Assembly: GCF_001975665.1 (NCBI RefSeq)
Contig: NZ_CP019419.1
Span: 310,001-374,000, forward strand
Origin: Polaribacter reichenbachii
GTDB taxonomy: Bacteria; Bacteroidota; Bacteroidia; Flavobacteriales; Flavobacteriaceae
Direction of reading: 5' to 3'
Length of the DNA stretch: 64,000 bases
Position numbers and translations under genes: made by a program. Under the pieces are notes generated by a model, which saw nothing but the letters and a program-made list of their open reading frames with translations, did not search any database and was not told the DNA's origin. Positions within the stretch are counted from its first letter, which is position 1, and every line of letters starts with the position of its first letter. Shown in pieces: positions 1 through 7,340 of this stretch.

Positions 1-27
1 TTTAGCATAAAATAAAGGTCCTCTCAT
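1..27 (-). CDS. Start of a gene cut by the window edge; probable mevalonate/GHMP kinase
   Basis: An ATG at 27-25 on the minus strand opens a frame reading MRGPLFYAK to the window edge. Only nine codons are visible, so no domain can be seen. The short N-terminus resembles what I remember of flavobacterial GHMP kinases encoded beside diphosphomevalonate decarboxylase, and mvaD lies just upstream on the same strand. The kinase call is therefore inference from context and memory. A Bacteroidota -7 box sits 20 nt upstream of the start. Confidence 0.5.
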
Positions 28-47
28 TTTCTTTTTCTGTTTGAGTA

Positions 48-55
48 CAAAAATA
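48..55 (-). promoter_or_regulatory. Bacteroidota -7 box (TATTTTTG)
   Basis: The minus strand reads TATTTTTG, an exact match to TAnnTTTG, 20 nt upstream of the partial gene's ATG. I see no TTG at the expected -33 spacing, so this is a moderate call. Confidence 0.45.
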
Positions 56-81
56 CGAATTAATATATAAATGTAAGGTTA

Positions 82-477
82 TCAATCATTTTTGTAGAAA
101 AATTTCCAAATCCCTACTTTCTCACCATCCTTATATCTTCCTTTCGATTTTATTTTTCCGTTTTTATAATAGCTTTTCCAATTGCCATCTTTGGCACCAT
201 TTTTATATTTTCCGTCAACTTTTAAGTTTCCAGAATCGTAATATTCATTGAATTTACCATCCAATTTACCATCAACAAAAAAAGTTTCTCTAAAGGTTGA
301 TTTGTTCTTGTAATAAAAAGTAACTATTCCATTAGACTTTTTACCTATTTTATAGTAAACAGCTTTCGTTTGGCTTGTTTCTTTTAAATTTTTATCTAAC
401 CAAACAGTTTCTTGCTTTGTAAAAGAAGACATTAAAAAAATAACAATTACACCTAAAACTAAAGCCGAACTTTTCAT
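82..477 (-). CDS. Secreted MORN/YwqK-type repeat protein
   Basis: This 131-residue protein starts with a signal peptide (hydrophobic residues about 4-20, ending near SSFTKQ). From about residue 70 it carries three to four copies of a 23-residue repeat with the pattern DGK-x-DG-x-W/F-x-x-Y-x-x-G-x-x-x. This is the MORN-like repeat annotated as YwqK-family antitoxin repeats. Such proteins are common in Bacteroidota envelopes and no reaction is known for them; a toxin-antitoxin role is not supported here because there is no partner gene. It lies 27 bp downstream of mvaD and 54 bp upstream of the partial kinase-like gene, so it may be co-transcribed with a mevalonate operon. The functional link is unclear. 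Confidence 0.75.
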   Translation of the reverse strand: MKSSALVLGVIVIFLMSSFTKQETVWLDKNLKETSQTKAVYYKIGKKSNGIVTFYYKNKSTFRETFFVDGKLDGKFNEYYDSGNLKVDGKYKNGAKDGNWKSYYKNGKIKSKGRYKDGEKVGIWKFFYKND

Positions 478-504
478 ATTATAATTAATTTACTTGCTAA
501 AATT

Positions 505-1584
505 TTAGATTTCTTTTGCTCCAAAACCAACAGTATCACAAATATACTGATTTTTCTGACAGAATTTAGAAAGCTCATTTTCAATAAATTGATTCACACT
601 TTCTTTTTCATTTTCAGGATATAAAACGTGCACATTTGCTCCTGCATCTAAAGTAAAACAGATATTACTATTTTTTTCTTGACGATATTCCCAAATTTTA
701 TTGATGATTTCTAAAGTATTTGGTTTCATCAAAATAAAATACGGATTGCTAGTTAACATCATTGCATGCAAGGTTAAAGCTTCACTTTCTACTAAATTGA
801 CAAAATTTTTAATATCACCTTCTTGAAGAATTTTAGACATCTTACCCAAGTTTTCATTGGCTTGTAAAAAACGACTTTCTGCATACGGATGATTATGCAT
901 TAAATTATGCCCAACTGTACTCGAAACTTGTTTTTCTCCTTTATCAACCAATAAAATGGCATCTTGATAATTTTCGAAAATTGGATGAACTTTATAAGGA
1001 AACTGCACACCAAATAAATCTGAACTCCCTTCTATTTCTGGGTGATTTCCCCAAACAACCAAAGGCCCTTCTATACTTCTGCTTGCAGAACCAGAACCCA
1101 ATCTTGCTAAAAAAGAAGCTTTTTTGTTGATAAATTCTGATGATAAATTTGGATTGATTTCTTGTTCCAAACTCATTAAACATCTTGCAATAGCACTTAA
1201 TCCGCTTGCGGAAGATGCAATTCCGCTTGAATGTGGAAAAGAATTTTCTGAATTAATTATCATTTTATACTCAAAAATATATGGGCAATATTCTTGAATT
1301 CTTTTAAAAAATTCTGCAATTTTTGGTTTAAACTCTTCTTTTGGTTTTCCTTCAAAAAATAAATCGAAATCTACAATTGCTGATTTTTCTTTTTTCTGAA
1401 AATCAATTTTAGTAATTGTATGGCAATTGTTTAATGTAAAACTTATAGAAGCATTTTTAGGAATTTGCGGATTGCTTTTTCCCCAATATTTTACCAATGC
1501 AATATTACTTGGTGTTTGCCAAGTAAAAGAAGTTTTATCAATATATTTTAATGCCGATTTTACTAAAAATTGATCTGTATTCAA
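505..1584 (-). CDS. mvaD: Diphosphomevalonate decarboxylase
   Basis: This 359-residue cytoplasmic enzyme performs the ATP-dependent decarboxylation of mevalonate diphosphate to isopentenyl diphosphate, the last committed step of the mevalonate route used by Flavobacteriaceae. The sequence shows the N-terminal SNIALVKYWGK motif (residues 26-36), the GHMP-type phosphate-binding segment FPHSSGIASSASGLSA (116-131), GSGSASRS (163-170) and the C-terminal TLDAGANVHVLYP segment near 312-324. The length suits the bacterial family. The start codon is TTG; no in-frame ATG precedes the conserved SNIALVKYWGK block. It is divergent from the HTH gene and heads a minus-strand group with the MORN gene and the partial kinase. 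Confidence 0.95.
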   Translation of the reverse strand: MNTDQFLVKSALKYIDKTSFTWQTPSNIALVKYWGKSNPQIPKNASISFTLNNCHTITKIDFQKKEKSAIVDFDLFFEGKPKEEFKPKIAEFFKRIQEYCPYIFEYKMIINSENSFPHSSGIASSASGLSAIARCLMSLEQEINPNLSSEFINKKASFLARLGSGSASRSIEGPLVVWGNHPEIEGSSDLFGVQFPYKVHPIFENYQDAILLVDKGEKQVSSTVGHNLMHNHPYAESRFLQANENLGKMSKILQEGDIKNFVNLVESEALTLHAMMLTSNPYFILMKPNTLEIINKIWEYRQEKNSNICFTLDAGANVHVLYPENEKESVNQFIENELSKFCQKNQYICDTVGFGAKEI

Positions 1585-1601
1585 GGTCTAAAAATTTATT
1601 A

Positions 1602-1609
1602 CAAAGATA
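1602..1609 (-). promoter_or_regulatory. -7 box (TATCTTTG) upstream of mvaD
   Basis: The minus strand reads TATCTTTG, an exact TAnnTTTG match, 17 nt upstream of the mvaD TTG start. No -33 TTG is seen at 17-23 nt. Confidence 0.5.
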
Positions 1610-1682
1610 AAACTAATCCTTTTTTAAATTATTATAAATTTACAATCCATTTAAAAAATCATAAAAACAATTATTAAATAAT

Positions 1683-2219
1683 TTGGATTTTAAAATAAAT
1701 ACAGATACTTGGTTCATTTTCTGCATCCTATTTATAGGTATTTTGGCATTGTTTATTTTCTTATACATTGCTATACCTTACAGAACTAGAATTAAAAATA
1801 CTAAAAGAAGACACTTAAGATTTCATAGAAAATTAGATAATTTTATGCGATTAGAAAAAAAACAAAAAGAAGAAAAAATAAAGAATTTAGAGATTTTAAA
1901 TAGTAAGTTGAAAATTTCATTAAAAGATGATTTAGTTAAAATTATAAACAATAATAGTCAAGAAAACTTAGATTCTTTTTTCTCTAATTTCGAAAAATTG
2001 CATCCTAATTTTAACGAAACTCTTTTTAAAATAGCGCCAAAACTAACATCAAACGAATTAAAATTAGCAGCTTTTTTACGATTAAATTTAACATCAAAAG
2101 AGATTAGTAAATTATTAAATATAAATCCTGATAGTGTTAACAAAGCAAGATATCGCTTAAGAAAAAAACTAAATTTATCTGCTAAAGAAGATTTAACCAC
2201 ATTTATTATAAATGCCTGA
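1683..2219 (+). CDS. Membrane-anchored LuxR-type helix-turn-helix protein
   Basis: This 178-residue protein has one transmembrane helix (about 11-31), a basic and charged probable coiled-coil segment (about 34-80), and a C-terminal LuxR/GerE-like HTH (about 120-165, with LTSKEISKLLNINPDSVNKA and RLRKKLNL). That HTH is the type usually found at the end of large flavobacterial regulators with TPR or Y_Y_Y sensor regions. Here the sensor region is absent, so the DNA-binding domain is tethered to the membrane with little else. The start is TTG; the next in-frame ATG would remove the membrane helix. Its stop codon overlaps the ATG of a 35-codon membrane ORF, which is followed by a membrane hydrolase. 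The target genes are unknown. Confidence 0.75.
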   Translation: MDFKINTDTWFIFCILFIGILALFIFLYIAIPYRTRIKNTKRRHLRFHRKLDNFMRLEKKQKEEKIKNLEILNSKLKISLKDDLVKIINNNSQENLDSFFSNFEKLHPNFNETLFKIAPKLTSNELKLAAFLRLNLTSKEISKLLNINPDSVNKARYRLRKKLNLSAKEDLTTFIINA

Positions 2220-2319
2220 TTTCAAACAACCTAAATCAACTGTCTATTCTTTGTCCATTCCATTTTTTTGGATATTGTTAAGTATTGTATTTTTTTTGTT
2301 TCAACTTTTAAAACTATAA
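2212..2319 (+). CDS. 35-residue single-pass membrane microprotein
   Basis: This small ORF opens with ATG at 2212, overlapping the stop codon of the HTH gene by 8 nt, and ends with TAA at 2317-2319, 3 nt before the ATG of the hydrolase. The product begins MPDFKQPKSTVYS and then has a strongly hydrophobic stretch (about residues 14-34, rich in F, L, I and W). The charge bias suggests an N-in orientation. Exact fit between two genes and the overlapping stop/start suggest translational coupling. I recognise no family. Regulators of membrane enzymes or of the anchored HTH are possible roles, but this is inference. Confidence 0.55.
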   Translation: MPDFKQPKSTVYSLSIPFFWILLSIVFFLFQLLKL

Positions 2320-2322
2320 AGT

Positions 2323-3768
2323 ATGAGAACTTTTGAAATCATTTTACTAATCCTTTCTATAGCTTCAATTTTTTATTTTTCTATCAGAAAAAACAAAACA
2401 AACAAAAAAATAGAATTGCCAATAATTTTAGGTTTGCTTGCAGCTCATCTAATTTTTGAAGGTTTCAGATGGCAAATGATTCCTATTTATATTTTATTGC
2501 TCATTGTTACAATTTATTCTTATAAAGAACTTTCTCTTTTAAAAGGAAAATGGTTTTTAAAAACGATAAAAATAATTGGTTTATTATTCTTATTAATTAT
2601 CGGTTTTATACTGCCTAATGTTTTGCCAGTTTTTGATTTACCAAAAACCACTGGAAATTATAAAGTTGGTTCACAATACATTCTTCTAAAAACAGATAGA
2701 GATGAAATAATTACAGAAAATATAGATGATAAAAGGGAGTTAATGATAAAAGTTTGGTATCCTGCAAATATTAAAAATGAAGAAAAAGAACCTTATTTAA
2801 ATGATGGAGATCGATTTAGTTTTGCTGCAAAATATGGTTTACCAAACAGTACTTTTAACTATTTAAATTCTGTTGAAACTAATACATATTCTAGTCCAAA
2901 AATTGTAAATGAAAAATTTCCAATTCTTATTTTTTCTCACGGTTCTTACTCTAAAGCTTCTGGCTATTATGCAATAATAGAAGAAATTGTAAGTCATGGC
3001 TATATTGTTTTAAACATAAATCACACCTACGAAAGTACTGGAACTTTATTTCCTGATGGAAGCCTAAAACTCTACCATCAAGAGTATGATCAAAAATATA
3101 TTAGTAATCAAAAAATGGCTGAATTGGCTTGGAATGGAACACAAAATTACAACAATGCTAAAACTGAAGAAGAAAAATTAGCTGTATCTAGAGACGTTTT
3201 AAAAAACTATATAGCTGCAGAAATAACTAGAAATTGGTCTAAAGATTTTGTTTCAGTTATAGATGCTTTAGAAACTTGGAACATAAATTCTTTTTTAGAA
3301 AATCATCTAAATCTTTCAAAAATTGGTGTTTTTGGGCATTCTCAAGGTGGTTCTTCTGCAGGGCAAGCAATTTTAGATGATGAAAGAATTTCTGCTGGTG
3401 TAAATTTAGATGGCGTACAATGGGGAGAAATGATTGAAAAATCCCTTACAAAACCATTTTTAAATATTTCTTCAGAATGGACTCCCCCACATCCAAACTT
3501 CAACATTTTTGCATATAGAAATGGAAATACAGCCGTTTTTTATGACGTAAAAATAAAGAATTCTGGTCATGCAAGTTTTATGGATATTCCTTTAATGTTT
3601 AACATTCCAACTTTAAATGAATCAGGCACAATAAATAAAAACGAAGCTTATAAAATTATAAATGAAACAGTAATTTCTTTTTTTGATAATCACCTTAAAG
3701 ATAAACAAAAGGATTTATTAAAGCTAAATGAGAAGTATCCTGCTTTAGAAATTAAAATCAAAAAATAG
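2323..3768 (+). CDS. Membrane alpha/beta-hydrolase, PAF-acetylhydrolase-like
   Basis: This 481-residue protein has four N-terminal transmembrane helices (about 4-20, 33-50, 53-66, 83-104) followed by an alpha/beta-hydrolase domain. The oxyanion region is FSHGSYSKASGY (about 204-215), the nucleophile elbow is GHSQGG with Ser340, a likely acid is in NLDGVQWG (about 363) and the histidine in SGHASF (about 416). The domain resembles the platelet-activating-factor acetylhydrolase/dienelactone hydrolase group, which cleaves short acyl esters, but the substrate cannot be read from sequence. It is the last gene of the HTH-microprotein-hydrolase unit and is followed by a strong terminator. Confidence 0.8.
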   Translation: MRTFEIILLILSIASIFYFSIRKNKTNKKIELPIILGLLAAHLIFEGFRWQMIPIYILLLIVTIYSYKELSLLKGKWFLKTIKIIGLLFLLIIGFILPNVLPVFDLPKTTGNYKVGSQYILLKTDRDEIITENIDDKRELMIKVWYPANIKNEEKEPYLNDGDRFSFAAKYGLPNSTFNYLNSVETNTYSSPKIVNEKFPILIFSHGSYSKASGYYAIIEEIVSHGYIVLNINHTYESTGTLFPDGSLKLYHQEYDQKYISNQKMAELAWNGTQNYNNAKTEEEKLAVSRDVLKNYIAAEITRNWSKDFVSVIDALETWNINSFLENHLNLSKIGVFGHSQGGSSAGQAILDDERISAGVNLDGVQWGEMIEKSLTKPFLNISSEWTPPHPNFNIFAYRNGNTAVFYDVKIKNSGHASFMDIPLMFNIPTLNESGTINKNEAYKIINETVISFFDNHLKDKQKDLLKLNEKYPALEIKIKK

Positions 3769-3788
3769 TTCAATTTTATTATTAATTA

Positions 3789-3824
3789 AAGCATCATCTC
3801 TAAATATAGAAATGATGCTTTTTT
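3789..3824 (+). terminator. Rho-independent terminator after the hydrolase operon
   Basis: Arms AAGCATCAT (3789-3797) and ATGATGCTT (3812-3820) form a 9-bp perfect stem with a 14-nt loop, followed by a T run. It lies 20 bp after the hydrolase stop codon. Confidence 0.85.
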
Positions 3825-3829
3825 GTTTG

Positions 3830-3837
3830 TATTTTTG
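3830..3837 (+). promoter_or_regulatory. -7 box (TATTTTTG) for thiamine pyrophosphokinase
   Basis: This is an exact TAnnTTTG match whose G lies 6 nt before the ATG at 3844, directly after the upstream terminator. A start site about 5-7 nt after the box would give a leaderless or nearly leaderless mRNA. The -33 region falls inside the terminator and has no clear TTG. Confidence 0.6.
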
Positions 3838-3843
3838 TGGTTG

Positions 3844-4464
3844 ATGAAACAAAAAAAAGTCTTTTTACTTTTAAATGGAGAGCCTCCAAAAAGGCTTCCA
3901 AAATTATCTAAATATGATATTGTTTGTGCCACTGATGGCGCTTATCAATATTTAAAAGAACAAAAAATTAAACCCGATTTTATTAGTGGCGATTTTGATT
4001 CTTTACCAAATTTACCAAATGATATTGAAATAATTTATACCCCAGATCAAAATTATACCGATTTCGATAAAATACTTAAAATACTTGCTGACAAAGGTTT
4101 TTTACACATTGACATTTTTGGTGCAAGTGGTAAAGAGCAAGATCATTTCTTAGGAAATTTGCACACAGCCATTCAATGGAAAAAGAAATTAAAGCTTACT
4201 TTTTTTGATGAATATAGTTACTTTTTTTTAGCAGATAAAATTACAGAAATTACAGGTTGTAAAAATAAAATTATCTCTTTACTACCTTTACCAATCACAA
4301 AAAAAATAACTACCAAAGGTTTACAATATTCATTAAATAACGAAGATTTACAATTTGGCGAAAGAATTGGAACTAGAAATAAAGCTATTAAAGACGAAGT
4401 AAAAATCACTTTTGAAAGCGGAGAATTATTCATTTTTATCAATCATAAAAAACAAGAAAATTGA
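3844..4464 (+). CDS. Thiamine pyrophosphokinase
   Basis: This 206-residue cytoplasmic enzyme transfers pyrophosphate from ATP to thiamine, giving the cofactor ThDP. The family signatures are present: CATDGAYQYL near residues 29-38, SGDFDS near 51-56 (metal and ATP binding) and DQNYTDFDKIL near 72-82. The C-terminal half is the beta-rich thiamine-binding domain. I place the start at ATG 3844 rather than the upstream TTG at 3823, because the longer form would run through the terminator hairpin and the -7 box. The gene overlaps the next small gene by 4 nt, so the two are probably translated together. No TPP riboswitch is visible upstream. Confidence 0.9.
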   Translation: MKQKKVFLLLNGEPPKRLPKLSKYDIVCATDGAYQYLKEQKIKPDFISGDFDSLPNLPNDIEIIYTPDQNYTDFDKILKILADKGFLHIDIFGASGKEQDHFLGNLHTAIQWKKKLKLTFFDEYSYFFLADKITEITGCKNKIISLLPLPITKKITTKGLQYSLNNEDLQFGERIGTRNKAIKDEVKITFESGELFIFINHKKQEN

Positions 4465-4694
4465 ATAGAAAAATAAAATTACTGTGGGATTTTAGAGGTC
4501 CTGATGCTGCAGAAACCGCAAAACATCACACCATACATTTAAACGAATTTGCAACCATTGAAAACTTAACTTTTCACGAAATTGATATTCAAGAAAAGAA
4601 CCCAATGTTATTTTCTGCTTTTATTACTGTTGATGAAAAAGATATGAAAATTTACAGAGATGCCTTAAAACCTCACAGAGGTGAAATTGCTTAA
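4461..4694 (+). CDS. Conserved 77-residue protein of unknown function
   Basis: The start codon TTG overlaps the thiamine pyrophosphokinase stop (TTGA). The product begins MNRKIKLLWDFRGPDAAETA and ends KPHRGEIA, with a histidine pair (AKHHTIHL) and many acidic residues but no signal peptide or membrane segment. I recall similar small proteins in other Flavobacteriaceae but no function for them. The translational coupling suggests a cytoplasmic role alongside thiamine salvage, which is inference. No downstream plus-strand gene continues the unit; the next gene is convergent and ends 7 bp away. Confidence 0.7.
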   Translation: MNRKIKLLWDFRGPDAAETAKHHTIHLNEFATIENLTFHEIDIQEKNPMLFSAFITVDEKDMKIYRDALKPHRGEIA

Positions 4695-4700
4695 ATCTTT

Positions 4701-5975
4701 TTATTTCTTATAAACAACACCATTTTTCATTACAAAAACAACGTTTTCCATAGTTGAAATATCTTTAATAGGATCATCATTTACAGCAATAATATCAGCA
4801 AAAAAACCTTTTTCAATTTGTCCAATTTCATTTTGCATATTTAACAACTTAGCATTAGTTATAGTTGCAGATTGAATAGTTTCAATTGCTGGCATACCTG
4901 CTTCTACCATAAACCCAAATTCTTTTCCATTATTTCCATGAGCAAAAACACCTGCATCAGTTCCGAATGCAATTCCTACTCCTTTTTTATAAGCTTTTGC
5001 AAAAGTTCCTTGAATTTGAGGACCAACAGCTAACGCTTTAGGAACTACGATATCTGGATAAAAACCTTCTATTTTGGCTTTTTCTTCTACTTCTTTACCT
5101 GCAGTAATTGTTGGCACTAAATAAGCGTCATGCTTTTTCATTAATTCCATAGTTTCATCACTCATATAAGTTCCATGTTCTATAGTTTTTACACCACCAA
5201 TTATGGCTCTTTGCATACCTTCATCTCCATGTGCGTGTGCTGCAACATGCATACCATAATCTTTAGCTGTATCACAAATTGCTTTAATTTCTTCTACCGT
5301 AAATTGCGGATTATCACCAGATTTAGCAACACTTAAAACACCACCTGTAGCTGTTATTTTTATACAATCTGCCCCATTTTTATAACGTTGTCTTACTGCT
5401 TTTTTTGCATCTTCTACAGAATTCACAACACCCTCTTTTGGTCCAGGATTACCAATTAACCTTCTACTACTCCCATTTGTAGGATCTGCATGACCACCAG
5501 TTGTTGCCAAAGATTTACCAGCCGTAAAAACTCTTGGGCCAGGAATTTTACCATTATTTATGGCATTTCTAACAGAAATATTTACACCTGTACCTCCTAA
5601 ATCTCTAACAGTTGTAAATCCGTTTAACAAAGTTGTTTTTGCAAAACCGACAGAATTAAAAGCAACATCTGCTTCATTTAGTATATAACTTTCTATTCTT
5701 GTTCTTGCCGTAAATTCTTGTTCTATATGAACATGAAAATCAATTAAACCTGGCATTACCACTTTATCTCTTAAATCAATTAAATTACCAGATTTTGGCA
5801 TTATATAGCCATCTTTAACATCAATAATTTTATTTTCTTTTACTAAAATTGTTTTTTTAGCACTGATGTTTCCAGACTTCGTATCAATCAATTTACCACA
5901 TAAAATATAGGTAGTTTGCGCTATACTATTTTGCATAAAAATAAATGCTATAAAAAGTAAAATTGTTTTCTTCAT
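4701..5975 (-). CDS. Secreted metal-dependent amidohydrolase (prolidase/imidazolonepropionase-like)
   Basis: This 424-residue protein has a signal peptide (MKKTILLFIAFIFMQNSIAQ). It shows the amidohydrolase TIM-barrel metal ligands: HVH in LIDFHVHIEQEF, the lysine in DCIKITATGGV, histidines in MHVAAHAHGDEGM and IEHGTYM, and the aspartate in FGTDAGVFAHG. Subgroup features resemble the Xaa-Pro dipeptidase-like amidohydrolases, so a periplasmic dipeptidase or acyl-amino-acid hydrolase is likely; the substrate is not determined. I chose ATG 5975 over an upstream in-frame start at 6038 because the signal peptide begins there; the longer form would bury it. It is divergent from the SDR gene with a 69-bp gap. 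Confidence 0.85.
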   Translation of the reverse strand: MKKTILLFIAFIFMQNSIAQTTYILCGKLIDTKSGNISAKKTILVKENKIIDVKDGYIMPKSGNLIDLRDKVVMPGLIDFHVHIEQEFTARTRIESYILNEADVAFNSVGFAKTTLLNGFTTVRDLGGTGVNISVRNAINNGKIPGPRVFTAGKSLATTGGHADPTNGSSRRLIGNPGPKEGVVNSVEDAKKAVRQRYKNGADCIKITATGGVLSVAKSGDNPQFTVEEIKAICDTAKDYGMHVAAHAHGDEGMQRAIIGGVKTIEHGTYMSDETMELMKKHDAYLVPTITAGKEVEEKAKIEGFYPDIVVPKALAVGPQIQGTFAKAYKKGVGIAFGTDAGVFAHGNNGKEFGFMVEAGMPAIETIQSATITNAKLLNMQNEIGQIEKGFFADIIAVNDDPIKDISTMENVVFVMKNGVVYKK

Positions 5976-6044
5976 TTGTTTGATTTTAATTCTTAAATGT
6001 ATGAAAATTTGAGTAGATTGCTCCTTTAAATATTTCAATTTTAA

Positions 6045-6725
6045 ATGAAAAACGTAGTAATTACTGGTACAAGTAGAGGAATTGGTTTTGAATTGGCAAA
6101 ATTATTTGCAAATAACAACCATAATGTTTTAGCACTTTCTAGAAATACAAAACCATTAGAAATAGTGAATCATAAAAATATTAAAGTGCTTTCTGTTGAT
6201 ATTTCTGATAATTCTGATTTAGAAAAAGTTTCTAGTTTCATTAAAAAATACTGGAAACAAGTTGATATTTTAATCAATAATGCCGGAAAATTAATCAATA
6301 AACCTTTTACAGAATTATCTTCGGATGATTTTTTAGAAGTGTATAAAGTGAACGTTTTTGGAGTTGCAGAAATCACCAAAAATTTGATTCCTTTTTTACA
6401 AAAAGGAAGCCATGTGGTTACTATAAGTTCTATGGGCGGAATTCAAGGAAGTATGAAATTTCCTGGTTTAGCAGCTTATTCATCAGCAAAAGGTGCTGTA
6501 ATTACGTTATCAGAATTATTAGCAGAAGAATACAAAGAGCAACAAATTGCTTTTAATGTTTTGGCTTTAGGTGCTGTGCAAACTGAAATGTTAGCAGAAG
6601 CTTTTCCAGATTATAAAGCTCCACTTTCTGCCAAAGAAATGGCCAAATATATTTTTGATTTTTCTTTAACTGGCAATCAATTTTACAATGGTAAGGTTTT
6701 ACAAGTTTCTAATTCAACACCATAA
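6045..6725 (+). CDS. Short-chain dehydrogenase/reductase
   Basis: This 226-residue cytoplasmic oxidoreductase has a Rossmann fold. It shows the cofactor motif TGTSRGIGFELAK (residues 7-19), the NNAG motif, the catalytic serine in TISSMGG and YSSAKGA (YxxxK). The basic residue pattern after the second beta strand (SRNTK) hints at NADP(H), but this is weak evidence. The substrate is unknown. It is followed 17 bp later by the SprT-like gene in the same direction, so the two probably share a transcript. Confidence 0.9.
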   Translation: MKNVVITGTSRGIGFELAKLFANNNHNVLALSRNTKPLEIVNHKNIKVLSVDISDNSDLEKVSSFIKKYWKQVDILINNAGKLINKPFTELSSDDFLEVYKVNVFGVAEITKNLIPFLQKGSHVVTISSMGGIQGSMKFPGLAAYSSAKGAVITLSELLAEEYKEQQIAFNVLALGAVQTEMLAEAFPDYKAPLSAKEMAKYIFDFSLTGNQFYNGKVLQVSNSTP

Positions 6726-6742
6726 AAGAAATTCATTTTAAA

Positions 6743-7333
6743 TTGAGTAATAGCTATCAAAATTACATACCTCAAAAAGCAATTCCTTTTGTTCAATTTT
6801 TAATTGATAAACATTCTTTTGATTTAATTATCGTAAATCAACGTCAAACAAAACATGGCGATTTTAGAAAATTACCCAATGGTAAATTTCAAATTACGGT
6901 GAATAATAATCTAAATAAATATCAATTTTTATTAACGTTAGTACACGAAATTGCACATCATGTAACTCATCAAAAATTCGGAAGAGTTCAACCTCATGGA
7001 AAAGAGTGGAAAACAGTTTTTCAGCATTTAATGCTGCCTTTTATAACTCCAGATATTTACCCTATTACAATGCTATCGCATTTGGCAAACTATTTAAAAA
7101 ACCCAAAAGCCAGCACAGATTCTGATGTAAATTTATCTTTAGCATTAAGAGAAAACAAATCAGAAATTGGCAAACATTTTATATTTGAAATTCCTACAGG
7201 TAGTTTATTCTCTTTTAAAAACACAGTTTATAAACGTGGTAATAAACGACGTACAAGATTTGAATGTTTAAATATGAGTAACAAAAAAGTATATTTATTC
7301 AATCAGAATGTAGAAATAGAATTGTTAAAATAA
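6743..7333 (+). CDS. SprT-like zinc metalloprotease-domain protein
   Basis: This 196-residue cytoplasmic protein carries the SprT/wss1-like HExxH motif in LVHEIAHHV and a third-ligand candidate in QPHGKEWK. The C-terminal part has basic residues (YKRGNKRRTRFECL) where the SprT family often has a zinc-ribbon-like region, though only one cysteine is present here. The activity is unproven. The start is TTG at 6743; the reading frame begins at the conserved SNSYQNYIPQKA segment, so a later start is unlikely. It is probably co-transcribed with the SDR gene. Confidence 0.8.
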   Translation: MSNSYQNYIPQKAIPFVQFLIDKHSFDLIIVNQRQTKHGDFRKLPNGKFQITVNNNLNKYQFLLTLVHEIAHHVTHQKFGRVQPHGKEWKTVFQHLMLPFITPDIYPITMLSHLANYLKNPKASTDSDVNLSLALRENKSEIGKHFIFEIPTGSLFSFKNTVYKRGNKRRTRFECLNMSNKKVYLFNQNVEIELLK

Positions 7334-7340
7334 ATTTATC

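Noticed and set aside
82-477. MORN/YwqK repeat protein as an antitoxin
   Set aside because: The family name suggests it, but there is no toxin gene beside it and the protein carries an export signal.
3823-3843. Upstream extension of the thiamine pyrophosphokinase ORF
   Set aside because: It runs through the terminator arm and the -7 box; ATG 3844 fits the family N-terminus.
5976-6038. 21-residue N-terminal extension of the amidohydrolase
   Set aside because: It would place hydrophilic sequence before the signal peptide; secretion signal begins at ATG 5975.
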